This document shows, piece after piece, positions 1 to 8,157 of a stretch of DNA of 64,000 bases (position 1 is the first letter of the stretch; every line of letters starts with the position of its first letter). The position numbers and the translations under genes are program-made. The stretch is from Acidipila sp. EB88. GTDB lineage: Bacteria > Acidobacteriota > Terriglobia > Terriglobales > Acidobacteriaceae. The notes under the pieces are model-generated. The model searched no databases. It was not told the origin of the DNA and saw only the letters and a program-made list of their open reading frames with translations. The stretch covers positions 1 to 64,000 of the forward strand of contig NZ_QWEV01000002.1 in NCBI RefSeq assembly GCF_003858395.1. Direction: 5' to 3'.

Positions 1-1229
1 CACGTTCGCCCGCTCGTTGGCGATCGGTCTCGTGTTGTGAAAGCGTTCGGCCTTGTCGGCGTTGTTTTTCACTCTTGAGCTGCCGGAAATCTCCCCTTTG
101 TGGCGGCTGTCGAACTCGGCTCTGACGTGGGCGAAGGTGGTTTCCCCCATGCCCCGGCGAAGCGCATCCCGCATCAGGGTCCGCTCGTCGATGACGGCCT
201 CCCGCTCGAAATTGCTACTCCGTGCGTAGGTAACGGCTTCTTTTGCCCTGGCTTCCTGCTCGGGTGCCCGGTTTTGTGTCTGGGGTCGCTGTCGAGCCTG
301 GGCCACGATTGTTTCCGGCTGGTTGCCGAACGATACGGCCATGGTCCGATGGGCCTCTAAAACCTGCTCGGGGGAGAGAATGACTTTCTTGTCGCGGGTT
401 GCGTGGGCGGCAATCTGGGACGCTTCCGCTCCGGTGTAGCCGGTCTTCGCAAGATGCTCTTTGATCTGCTGGGACCGGGGCTGGAAGCGTCTAAATAGTC
501 CTGAGAGTAGCCCTTGATTTCGGGCGCTCCACTCTTTCCCGCCTCGATGTCATACCCCAGGTCGCGAAGCTTGTACGTGAGCACCGATTGATACACGGCG
601 GTCGCATAGTTCTGGGTGTCGAACATGCCCCGTTCCTGAAGGGCGCGGGTTGTACCGTCCTCCCGCTCGGTCACATTCATGATGAAGACGTGGGTATGGA
701 GTTGGGGAGCCGCGTAACCTTCGACGGGGCGGGCGGTGTCGTGCTCGAACTTTGCAGCAATGAATTTGCCAGTGGTTTCGGCTGGGTTGTTACCGCCAAT
801 CCTGGCCTGGGTATAGCGCTCCAGCTCGGCGACGGCGGCGGTCACGGCGGTCGCGTGTGCCTCCCGGACTCGTTCGTCGCCGCCCACTAAAGCTGTAAGG
901 GACACCGATTTGGGCGCCGAAAAAGTGGCGTCCCAACCTGCACGATGCTCGACCGCGCTGGTGGTCGATCCGTCTGGATTTTTGTAGTCCTGGGCGGTCC
1001 GATGCTTCACCATCTGCTCGCCGGTTTCGGGATGCTGGCCTTCCGTCAGACGCGTGAAATGCTCGGGATTGACTGCACCGGCGAGGCCCATTTCCGATGC
1101 GAGCTGGCCTTGCCATTCGCCCGCTACCGCGCCGTCTTGTTTGTAATAGCTCTGGGTGCTGGAGGTGAACTCCATGTGGTGATAGGTCTGTGCCTGGCCT
1201 GAATTGAGGGCCTTGGAAATAGTGAGCAT
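1..1229 (-). pseudogene. MobF (TrwC-type) conjugative relaxase, N-terminal part, frameshifted and cut by window edge
   Basis: This is the relaxase that would nick oriT and pilot the strand during conjugation. The N-terminus has a tyrosine pair (SYY, about residue 27), the TrwC-family motif GWDATFSAPKSVSL, and the metal-binding histidine motif QLHTHVFIMN. The intact frame runs to about position 487. It then shifts by one base: the other frame continues with typical TrwC residues (RSQQIKEHLAKTGYTGAEA) and stays open to position 1. The helicase half lies outside the window. The start follows the coupling protein by 18 bases, as trwC follows trwB in R388. The family call is solid. Whether the one-base loss is real or an assembly error is unknown. 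Confidence 0.88.
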
Positions 1230-1247
1230 GGAGTCCTCCTTCCTGGT

Positions 1248-3323
1248 CTATAGATCGCTACTGGGATGGGTGGCTGTGACCATCTCTGGCGGTCCAAAGG
1301 CGGGCACGTTCTCGGGTAGGGGCATTGGACTGACGGTCGGCTCCGTCGTGACTGGCGGGGCTTTCTTCTTCGCTGCTGGCGTGGCGCTCGGGGGTTCCGT
1401 GACGGCTTCGGTCGCCTTGGAGGGCGCGATCGCTACCTGCAGAGCGGCGGCGGCCGGCACGGGCGACGGTTCTGGTTTTGGCTTCGCAGGGGCGAGAGGA
1501 TTTAGCCACATATCGCCTTCTGGAATGTCACGGGCGACGAAAGACGGCGCGATAAGGGGCCGGTCCATGTGGGGGAAGCTGAACCGTGTGACGTTGTTTC
1601 CCAGCTTTAGAAAAGCATGGAGGTCTTCAAGTCCAGCAATCTCCGAACTCATGACCAATGGCTCGATCTGCCGGTCCATGGTGAAGCTCTTGCCTGCCCG
1701 CTTGCCGTCCGCGACGGTCTCCCGAACGCGCTCAATCTCGATGTCTCCGATTAGCTCGGAAGCCCACTTTGCGGCCTTTGGCTCGGCGGTCTTGAGAACG
1801 AACTTGGAAGCCGGTTGGGACAACATCACCTCCGCAAGATGGCCGTAGATCACCTCTAGCTGGGCCTTGCCCTGGTAGCCGAAGATGATGGGGTTGTCGC
1901 TCTTGCGGCCTTTGGTCAATGCGGCGTGGAACTGCGGCAACTTCTGTAAGGTGGCGAGCTCGTCAAGGACAAACCATGCCCGTTTCTGTCCTGGCTGGGG
2001 CAGCGTGAGCAAGCGAAGAATGAGCAAGTCGATCCAAAGCGATTGGAGCGGGCGAAGCGCTTCCTGCTCGGCCTCGGTGCCGGTGAGGAAGATCCATCCT
2101 TCCCGTTTTTCGGACCACGCCGTAGCGCTCCACTCCTTACCGTGGGCCTGCTCCTTGGTGGGCAGGAGTCGCAAGCTGTCGGCTATGAGACCCAGGGAAC
2201 CGAGTACGCCTTGTCGCTGATCGGGAGCGTCTTTCGAGATAAACGCCTCCAGCTCCGTACCCTCTACGCGGCGGTCGATTTCGTCCGGGTTCGACATCCA
2301 CGAAACCAAGTCCTGAGACGAAGGACGGTACTTCATCAGGTGAGCGAATATCTTTTGCGGGGTCTCGGTAAAGAACTCACCGGGCTTGCCGTCCGCTGGC
2401 TGGTACAGGGACGCGGCGATGGTGCGAGCCTCTGCCGGGGTACGCAACTCGGACGATGGCGACCAATAAAAGGAACGAGCGTCTAGGGGATTCAGAATCA
2501 CATCGTTCCGGTCTTCACGGTAGAAACGCTGGATGTACTCGCCTGCCGGGTCGTACACAATGGCCGATTCCCCGCGGTCTTCAATCTGTCCAAGCATCTG
2601 AATTAGTAGGGTCGTTTTCCCTACGCCGGTATCGCCCATCACCTGAACATGCTTGGCTTCCGAACGCAGCGGAAGACGGATGATGACGCCTCTTTCATCG
2701 GTCCGAATCCCCAGCCCCTCCCCTTTCAGAATGGCGTTGAATTGCTTGGGGGCCGACATCACCGGCCCGCGTAGCAGCCGCCCGTATTTCATTTTCTTGC
2801 CCCGTTTGAAGTCCAGCGGCACAGCGAAGCACAGAAGAAAGATCACCACCATTGCCGCCTCCCCGACGGCTAGACCGTAGGCGCTGAGAACATCGTCACC
2901 TCCGAAGATCGCGGCCTTGAACCATCCATAAAGGGCGTCGTCTGACATCTTGCGTTCCGGGGCGCGAACAAAGGTCGTGTAGCCTTCGGCTGTTGCCGCA
3001 GGCGACAACTGGACGTTCAGCTCCTTCCCGTTTGGAAGGATTGTCGAGCCTGGAACAAAGTCCTGGTGCTGTGCCACCCGGGGCGCTTTCTTCCCGCCTT
3101 GGAGAAAAATCAGACGGAAGGAACTGTGCATCTTGAACTGCGCCCCGGCTGCGCTTTTGAGGAAGTCGCCGGTGTATTCACGGGCGAGGAATGGCTTTGT
3201 AAAGTACATCCCGAGAAGCAAACACATGACGATTGGCACGGAAAGAATCATCGTGCCGATGGTGTAGACCGGCACTTGCGGAGGCCAGATAACCGTCTCT
3301 TTACGTCCCCATTGGCTTGCCAT
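1248..3323 (-). CDS. Type IV coupling protein (TrwB/TraD/VirD4-like ATPase)
   Basis: This 691-residue inner-membrane ATPase would connect the relaxosome to the secretion channel and pump DNA. Two hydrophobic segments near residues 22-40 and 150-170 precede a Walker A motif GDTGVGKTT (about residue 228). A Walker B-type motif FVLDELATL follows, then the arginine/glutamine-rich DNA-translocase region. The C-terminal 80 residues are Pro/Ala-rich and low in complexity. It starts 3 bases after the TrwA-like gene and ends 18 bases before the relaxase, so the three are probably one transcript. Confidence 0.93.
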   Translation of the reverse strand: MASQWGRKETVIWPPQVPVYTIGTMILSVPIVMCLLLGMYFTKPFLAREYTGDFLKSAAGAQFKMHSSFRLIFLQGGKKAPRVAQHQDFVPGSTILPNGKELNVQLSPAATAEGYTTFVRAPERKMSDDALYGWFKAAIFGGDDVLSAYGLAVGEAAMVVIFLLCFAVPLDFKRGKKMKYGRLLRGPVMSAPKQFNAILKGEGLGIRTDERGVIIRLPLRSEAKHVQVMGDTGVGKTTLLIQMLGQIEDRGESAIVYDPAGEYIQRFYREDRNDVILNPLDARSFYWSPSSELRTPAEARTIAASLYQPADGKPGEFFTETPQKIFAHLMKYRPSSQDLVSWMSNPDEIDRRVEGTELEAFISKDAPDQRQGVLGSLGLIADSLRLLPTKEQAHGKEWSATAWSEKREGWIFLTGTEAEQEALRPLQSLWIDLLILRLLTLPQPGQKRAWFVLDELATLQKLPQFHAALTKGRKSDNPIIFGYQGKAQLEVIYGHLAEVMLSQPASKFVLKTAEPKAAKWASELIGDIEIERVRETVADGKRAGKSFTMDRQIEPLVMSSEIAGLEDLHAFLKLGNNVTRFSFPHMDRPLIAPSFVARDIPEGDMWLNPLAPAKPKPEPSPVPAAAALQVAIAPSKATEAVTEPPSATPAAKKKAPPVTTEPTVSPMPLPENVPAFGPPEMVTATHPSSDL

Positions 3324-3326
3324 TGT

Positions 3327-3722
3327 CTAACGCTCCTTCGGTTCGGCGGCTGCGTATTGTTCCATCACATCCGTTGCTGCTTTGTGTTTCGTTGTCCGCA
3401 CGGTTGTGAGCACGCCGCTGAACTCTTCGGCGGTCATTACCTTCCCGCAGGCGAGGGGTTTCAGCACGAGATTCAAGAGCATCCGCGTGGCTACAATCTC
3501 GGTAAATAGTGCGTCTCCGCGAGAGTTGCGAGCCTCACGTAGAAGCACCTCCCGCGCCCATTCTCCGAACAGCTTTCCCTGGTCGTTAGCCGCGCGATCA
3601 ACCTCTGCCATTTCGGTTTGCGTAAACCGCACTCCAGTCATCTTGTTGCGTGTTGGCCGCCCTTTACGGCGGTCTAAACGATCCTCTAAGGACAGTGCCG
3701 GTGCTGCATCAATAGCTTCCAT
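3327..3722 (-). CDS. Relaxosome accessory protein, ribbon-helix-helix (TrwA/MobC-like)
   Basis: A 131-residue protein whose central part (about residues 25-65) resembles plasmid mobilisation/relaxosome ribbon-helix-helix proteins: VRFTQTEMAEVDRAANDQG is the likely strand-helix core. By position it is the first gene of an R388-like transfer block (accessory, coupling protein, relaxase). TrwA of R388 binds oriT and represses its own operon. The palindromes immediately upstream (3741-3775 and a half site near 3813) are its likely binding sites. The assignment to TrwA rather than MobC rests on synteny. Confidence 0.7.
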   Translation of the reverse strand: MEAIDAAPALSLEDRLDRRKGRPTRNKMTGVRFTQTEMAEVDRAANDQGKLFGEWAREVLLREARNSRGDALFTEIVATRMLLNLVLKPLACGKVMTAEEFSGVLTTVRTTKHKAATDVMEQYAAAEPKER

Positions 3723-3740
3723 TTGCCCTCCTCAACGCTG

Positions 3741-3775
3741 TTTGCATATGTTTTCGCTCCGAAAACGTATGCAAA
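3741..3775. repeat. 16-bp near-perfect palindrome upstream of the TrwA-like gene
   Basis: The left arm TTTGCATATGTTTTCG (3741-3756) and the right arm CGAAAACGTATGCAAA (3760-3775) match at 15 of 16 positions across a 3-base loop. A third partial copy, CATACGTTTTCG, is at 3813-3824 in the left-arm orientation. A palindrome plus a half site next to a ribbon-helix-helix gene suggests an operator and/or a relaxosome binding site. Confidence 0.75.
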
Positions 3776-3961
3776 CGATGTGCGGCTAAGTGGTTGTCGC
3801 TCAACGCGATAACATACGTTTTCGTTTTAGCTTGAAACTCAACCCTGGAAGGGATGGAGTGTCATCTTCTCCATGTGCGAAGCGCATGCCGTTGCTGTTG
3901 CTCTTGTCGTTGCTGCTGCATCTGCTGCTGTTCTTGCCGCTGATTTTGCTATTGCCGTTCC

Positions 3962-4010
3962 GTGACGCCGTGCGTCACTTCCTGCGAAGGGCGCCAGCCC
4001 CTCGCAGGAA
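3962..4010. repeat. Two adjacent strong hairpins
   Basis: The first hairpin has GTGACGC/GCGTCAC arms (3962-3978, 3-base loop). The second has TTCCTGCGA/TCGCAGGAA arms (3979-4010) with an inner GGG/CCC. They begin 6 bases after the end of the leftward secretion operon, so they may end its transcription, although no T-tract follows. They may equally be part of oriT. Confidence 0.6.
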
Positions 4011-4016
4011 TGCACT

Positions 4017-4301
4017 TCAGCCTGCAGCTACGTGGTTGGCTGGCTTCGGCCCACGCCGCGCTCCTGTGGGCATCGTGGCGGGCCTCTTGATCCGCAGCTG
4101 CGAGGTGATCTTTGGGTCGGTCGAGCGGAACTTCTGGAAGTCGGAATCCTTGCCAAAGGTGTATTCAAGTGCCTTGTTAACCACCTCATCTGGAAGGCAT
4201 TTGACGAAGGCTGCATACTGGTCAACCTGGATTGCGGTTGACTCTTCAAGTGAGCAGGTGATGGTGACTTTGCGGACTTGCTTGATGTCGAGCAGGGGCA
4301 T
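4017..4301 (-). CDS. Small conserved protein of the transfer operon, unknown function
   Basis: A 94-residue protein that I do not recognise with certainty. Residues 10-55 (VRKVTITCSLEESTAIQVDQ and following) look like a strand-helix-helix fold with a ribbon-helix-helix flavour. The C-terminus is basic and proline-rich. It has a good ribosome-binding site (GGAGG, 8 bases before ATG) and follows the VirB11 gene by 23 bases, so it is the last gene of the secretion operon. A DNA-binding role at the adjacent candidate oriT is a guess. Confidence 0.6.
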   Translation of the reverse strand: MPLLDIKQVRKVTITCSLEESTAIQVDQYAAFVKCLPDEVVNKALEYTFGKDSDFQKFRSTDPKITSQLRIKRPATMPTGARRGPKPANHVAAG

Positions 4302-4324
4302 TCTGTGTTCCTCCGGGCTTCTGG

Positions 4325-5338
4325 TTATGCTGCGTGGGTGGGGTTCGTGGTCGCTTCGGTGGCGTCGTCAGCGCGGAAAAGGTCTTCTGTCTCGAAGCTC
4401 TGGGTGGCAAAGTCGTAGCCGTTGACGGCGATAAGCTCTCGTACCCGTCGCCTGCCACTCGGTAGGCGTTCGCAGTACAGAACGAAGTCAATTGCATCGG
4501 CTGTTTCCGAGCGGATAAAGCTGTGATTGATATTCGGGCGTGCGCTTAGGGCAAGGTTCGACAATCTGCTCAATGCATCCCACGCTGATTTCGCGTGCAG
4601 AGTGGTGAGCGTTCCGCCGTGTCCTGTGTTCATTGCCTGCAACAAATCGTTGGCGCACTCGTCGCGTATTTCGCCGAAGATAATGCGGTCGGGCCGGTGT
4701 CGCAGTGCAGCCGCCAACAACGCACTCGGCAGGATCGCAACCTGGCCGGGAATTGCGTCAACGGCTTCCCAGCGGAGGGCATTCGGCTGAAGCACTCTAA
4801 GCTCTGCAACCTGCTCAATCACGATCAGCCGGTCAGTCACAGGAACGTGGTCGAGAATGGCTTTCATCAGCGTTGTTTTGCCTGAGCCTGTACCGCCAGC
4901 GATGATGCCGTTCTTCTTCTGCATAAGGAACTGGACAACTCTGTCCCGCGCCTCCCTAGGGAGGCTTCCCATTTCTATGAGTTGGTCGGTCGTAAACCAC
5001 TGGTTGAATTTGCGGATAGTGAGTGATGGACCGCCGATTGCGGAAGGTGCTCCAACCACCGCCACACGTGAGCCATCCGGCATCCGGGTATTGAGTATGG
5101 GGTTCTGATTCGTGAGATCTTGCCCCATCAGTCTCGCTACGCGCCTGATGCCTGCCTCAAGTCGCTCAATATCGAACGCATCCGTTACCGGAATGTGCTC
5201 GATCACACCGCCCCGGTCGGCATAGACACCAGTCGTTCCGTTCACCATCAAATCGCTGATAGTCGGGTCAAGAATTAACGCCTGAAGGTCGTCCGAAAAG
5301 AACGGTAGAACCTTCTCCCATCCGCTTTCAACGCTCAC
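4325..5338 (-). CDS. virB11: VirB11/TrbB-like secretion ATPase
   Basis: A 337-residue hexameric traffic ATPase of the type IV secretion system, acting on the cytoplasmic face. It shows a Walker A motif GGTGSGKTTLM (about residues 146-156), an Asp-box/Walker B region FGEIRDECANDLLQ, and the His-box segment GGTLTTLHAKS, in the normal order. It starts with GTG, which overlaps the VirB8 stop codon (GTGA), implying translational coupling. Its length is normal for the TrbB branch. Confidence 0.93.
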   Translation of the reverse strand: MSVESGWEKVLPFFSDDLQALILDPTISDLMVNGTTGVYADRGGVIEHIPVTDAFDIERLEAGIRRVARLMGQDLTNQNPILNTRMPDGSRVAVVGAPSAIGGPSLTIRKFNQWFTTDQLIEMGSLPREARDRVVQFLMQKKNGIIAGGTGSGKTTLMKAILDHVPVTDRLIVIEQVAELRVLQPNALRWEAVDAIPGQVAILPSALLAAALRHRPDRIIFGEIRDECANDLLQAMNTGHGGTLTTLHAKSAWDALSRLSNLALSARPNINHSFIRSETADAIDFVLYCERLPSGRRRVRELIAVNGYDFATQSFETEDLFRADDATEATTNPTHAA

Positions 5339-6117
5339 CGGCTCACCTCTGGGCGGAACGTGGAGCCTTGGCCTACAAGCGGATCTACGGAGACGCGGTT
5401 CTCGTGGAATTCGGTGATGGTCAAACCGAGAGGATTGATCGTCTCGTATTGCGGGTTTGTCTTTGCCTGCTCGCTCACCTGGGCGGGATTCAAATAGTAG
5501 GTGAACGAAGCCATCCAGTGCTCCGTTCGCGGCTTGCTGGAGGTCCGCATCGGGTAGATGAGATCGAAGGTCTCAAGGGCCGTTCCTCGGGAGAGGATGG
5601 TGTTCTCAATCTTCTCCTGGGACATCGAGGTAATCGTCACATTGTTGACCTGCACCTCGCTCTGTTCCGTCTGCCCGCTCGTCACCTGGGTGATGAGGTG
5701 GTTCGCATTGTCCTGGCCGATGAGCTGGGCGGCGAGAGCTGAGGAAAGAAAGTAGTAGTTCATGGGGTACTTCTTCGCCATCGTCTCGCGATTGATCGTG
5801 TGTCGGTAGCCAGTCCAATCGGTGAGATAGGTGCGGATTTCACCTTCGCGTGGGCTGTAGTTCAGGTCGGTGTACTGGATCGCCTGTGCCCTGCCCGCCT
5901 CATCAATGCGGATGTAGCGGTTGACGACCGGACGGTGCGAGACAGCGACCAAACCGCCGCACAACAACAGAGAGATACCTGCGAGTGCGCTGATCGCAAT
6001 CTTTGCCATACTGCGCTCGCTATACTGCGCGGAATAAACCTGATTCCCAATCTTGTCGGCCTCGACGTGCTGCCTCGCCGTGAGCGTGCTACCGGGGATT
6101 GCGACGTGTGTGGACAT
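5335..6117 (-). CDS. virB8: VirB8/TrbF-like inner-membrane assembly protein
   Basis: About 260 residues. There is a short cytoplasmic N-terminus, one membrane segment (AISALAGISLLLCGGLVAV), then a periplasmic domain with the VirB8-type pattern (YFLSSALAAQLIGQDN and a late FTYYLNP strand). The start at 6117 is chosen because a strong AGGAAAGGA site lies just upstream. An earlier in-frame ATG at 6177 would add 20 unlikely residues that lie inside the preceding small gene. In the channel VirB8 nucleates assembly and contacts VirB9 and VirB10. Confidence 0.88.
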   Translation of the reverse strand: MSTHVAIPGSTLTARQHVEADKIGNQVYSAQYSERSMAKIAISALAGISLLLCGGLVAVSHRPVVNRYIRIDEAGRAQAIQYTDLNYSPREGEIRTYLTDWTGYRHTINRETMAKKYPMNYYFLSSALAAQLIGQDNANHLITQVTSGQTEQSEVQVNNVTITSMSQEKIENTILSRGTALETFDLIYPMRTSSKPRTEHWMASFTYYLNPAQVSEQAKTNPQYETINPLGLTITEFHENRVSVDPLVGQGSTFRPEVSR

Positions 6118-6256
6118 TCGTATTCCTTTCCTGAATTGCGTGAACGGCTTTGTGTACTCGAACAATGGTGGAAACAAAGACGATGAAGAGCACGGCCAGC
6201 GTCAACATGCGGACTGGCCAGGGGGCGCGTCGGTAGAGCACGATGAGAAACAGCAT
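6089..6256 (-). CDS. Small single-pass membrane protein in the secretion operon
   Basis: A 55-residue reading frame. A basic stretch YRRAPWPVR is followed by a hydrophobic segment MLTLAVLFIVFVSTIVRV. A good ribosome-binding site (AGGAG, 6 bases before ATG) precedes the start, and the 3' end overlaps the VirB8 start by 29 bases, as coupled genes do. It fills the gap between VirB6 and VirB8, where secretion operons often carry a tiny VirB7-like or entry-exclusion gene, but it has no lipobox. Function unknown. Confidence 0.55.
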   Translation of the reverse strand: MLFLIVLYRRAPWPVRMLTLAVLFIVFVSTIVRVHKAVHAIQERNTNVHTRRNPR

Positions 6257-6264
6257 GGCGACTC

Positions 6265-7146
6265 CTAAAGACCTAATGCTGCGGCTGTGGCCGCCCTATT
6301 AGCCATCTCCCCAGCCCTCCCAGCCAGTCCAGCTCCACCGCCGAAAATCATCTGCGTGACGCTTGGGATAAGGAACATATTGAGGATGAAAGCAACGAAG
6401 ATCGTAGTGAACGGAATGAGATTCGCGAGCCACATGGCAACGCTGTAATCACCGTGGAAGGTCTGCGTCATAAAGCCCATGAGGAATTGAGACCAGACGT
6501 AGATAAAGGCAGCTGCAACGGCGCGAATCATCGCGAGGGACAAAAGCACCTCAACGAAGTGCAGGAACTTACCACGGAATGTCTCAGTCAAGTACAGGGG
6601 AACCATCAGTGGGCCGAACAAAGCGGCCACGGCATAGAAGATGAATCCACTGCAATTGATGAGGAAGATGATGCCCGAAGCGAGCCCGAGCAGACCTTCG
6701 ACGTAGTAGTAGCAAATGGTCTCCATCGGGGCGAGGATTGTGGGCATGGGCGTGTTGTGGCCCGCATCCGCCAGCAGTGCCGTCAACTGGTTCAACTGTG
6801 CTTGGTCAAGGATCTGTGAAATAGCAGCGGCAATGTAGGAGAACATGCGATTGAAGCCGAAGCTCGCACCTGGGAGATTGTTGACCCAGTAGTGTTCCAC
6901 CACGAGGCAGAAAAGGAATCTGAATAGGAAGGTGCGCAGCTCATCCAAACTGACGGTGCGATGCCCTCCGAGATGCACCGACCATGACGACATCCGTACA
7001 GCGATGCCAATAAGGATCATGGTCGCAATGAAGGTGAGTAGGATCATCCCGAAGTTCGACAGGGCTCCACCGTTCTGCGTCGTGAGGTTCGTCAAATCCT
7101 GGGTGAACTGGGAGAGCCAATCGACCGCTCCGGGTGTGGGGTTCAT
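6265..7146 (-). CDS. virB6: VirB6/TrbL-like polytopic channel protein
   Basis: A 293-residue inner-membrane protein with about five to six hydrophobic segments, for example GMILLTFIATMILIGIAV near the N-terminus and LIPFTTIFVAFILNMFLI near the C-terminus. A loop between the first two segments and a Gly/Ala-rich tail (FGGGAGLAGRAGEMANRAA) are typical of VirB6/TrbL. It lies between the VirB5 and VirB8 genes. In type IV secretion VirB6 forms part of the inner-membrane path for the substrate. Confidence 0.85.
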   Translation of the reverse strand: MNPTPGAVDWLSQFTQDLTNLTTQNGGALSNFGMILLTFIATMILIGIAVRMSSWSVHLGGHRTVSLDELRTFLFRFLFCLVVEHYWVNNLPGASFGFNRMFSYIAAAISQILDQAQLNQLTALLADAGHNTPMPTILAPMETICYYYVEGLLGLASGIIFLINCSGFIFYAVAALFGPLMVPLYLTETFRGKFLHFVEVLLSLAMIRAVAAAFIYVWSQFLMGFMTQTFHGDYSVAMWLANLIPFTTIFVAFILNMFLIPSVTQMIFGGGAGLAGRAGEMANRAATAAALGL

Positions 7147-7242
7147 AGGGTCACTCTCACGCTTGAAATGTGGAACTTGTTGTTTCGGGTTGAAAGGCTA
7201 GGCGCTGAGAGGTCCAGCGCCAGCCCCAGTACCGCATCTGGC

Positions 7243-8145
7243 TCAGTAATAGGTGGTCCAGGTGGTCGATCCATTCCCCAGATACGTGGGATTGTTCGCC
7301 TGCTGGGTGTACTTGAAGTCCGCGTCGTTGATCGTCATCGAAGCGACGTTGCGCTTCTCCATGTTGGCGACCGCTGCCTGTGCCGCCATGCACGCGTGGA
7401 TTTGCCCCTGCGCGTGCTCTTCTTCCGCACGTTGGGAGTTGGAGACGTTCAACAAATTGAGCTGTTCGACCTCGCTGTTGGTCGCGTCGCTTGTGTCGTA
7501 GACCGACGTGTTGAGGGCGGTATTAGCTGCTAAATTGGCCGTTCTGCTGGCTTGGTATGCTCCGCTTGCTGCGAGGCATTGGCTTGATGCAGCATCCATT
7601 GCCTCGATGTGGGCGAGGGTAGAAAGCCGCTGGCTTTGTCCAACGATTTCCCCGCTCCAGAAGCTCGAAGATGTACCAGAGATCGCGAGATTCATGATCT
7701 TCCAGACAAGGCTTGAGTTCTGAGATTGGCCGTTCAATTGAGATTGAAGACCAGCCGTTTCCCCGTAGGTATTCTGCACACTGCTGTGCAGTAGGGCGTT
7801 CTCTGCCGTACTCCAAATCTGCTTGGAATTGAAATACTTCAGGTTGTTGACGATGGTGTTGTAGGTGGTGACCGATTGCTGATAGATATTCAGCGCGGTT
7901 GTGGCCATTTTGTAGTCGTTGTCGAGCTGCTGGAGGAGCGTAAGGTTCGTCTGCGAACCTGCTGCAACCTCCTGGGCCTGGATCGCAAGTCCCTTCTCTT
8001 CATTGACGATCTGCTGAATGGCGTGAGCCGATTGGGTTGGATCAAAGGTGATGCCGCCGAACTGCGCGTGAGCTGGGACCGCCATTGCGAACGCGGCGAT
8101 TCCGCTAACGAGAGTGAGACTGCGGGCTGCGGTGAGCTTCTTCAT
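7243..8145 (-). CDS. virB5: VirB5/TrbJ-like pilus-tip protein, exported
   Basis: A 300-residue protein with a clear signal peptide (MKKLTAAR, hydrophobic core, cleavage after AHA at about residue 27). It then has a long, mostly helical Gln/Asn/Ala-rich body, as in TrbJ/VirB5 proteins, with two cysteines late in the chain (QCLAAS, HACMAAQ). It is followed by a 96-base gap before VirB6, the longest in this operon. VirB5 caps the pilus and helps recipient recognition. Confidence 0.8.
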   Translation of the reverse strand: MKKLTAARSLTLVSGIAAFAMAVPAHAQFGGITFDPTQSAHAIQQIVNEEKGLAIQAQEVAAGSQTNLTLLQQLDNDYKMATTALNIYQQSVTTYNTIVNNLKYFNSKQIWSTAENALLHSSVQNTYGETAGLQSQLNGQSQNSSLVWKIMNLAISGTSSSFWSGEIVGQSQRLSTLAHIEAMDAASSQCLAASGAYQASRTANLAANTALNTSVYDTSDATNSEVEQLNLLNVSNSQRAEEEHAQGQIHACMAAQAAVANMEKRNVASMTINDADFKYTQQANNPTYLGNGSTTWTTYY

Positions 8146-8157
8146 GGATGGAAACTC

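Larger units (their letters stand above)
3723..4016. other. oriT: Candidate origin of transfer (oriT)
   Basis: These 294 bases hold no convincing gene. They contain three inverted repeats, a further half site, and a short GTTGCTG/TTGCTGCTG-rich tract at about 3890-3950. The segment lies directly upstream of the TrwA-like gene, exactly where oriT sits in R388. No nic sequence from a known family was recognised, so this is a positional and structural inference. Confidence 0.5.

Noticed and set aside
3880..3960. Glutamine-rich minus-strand frame (QQQMQQQRQEQQQ)
   Set aside because: Bounded by stops, without a usable start, and only the low-complexity tract read in frame.
3790..4425. Plus-strand leucine-rich frame (LLLLLSLLLHLLLFLPL)
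   Set aside because: It is caused by a GTTGCTG-rich stretch in the candidate oriT and then runs antisense to two supported genes.
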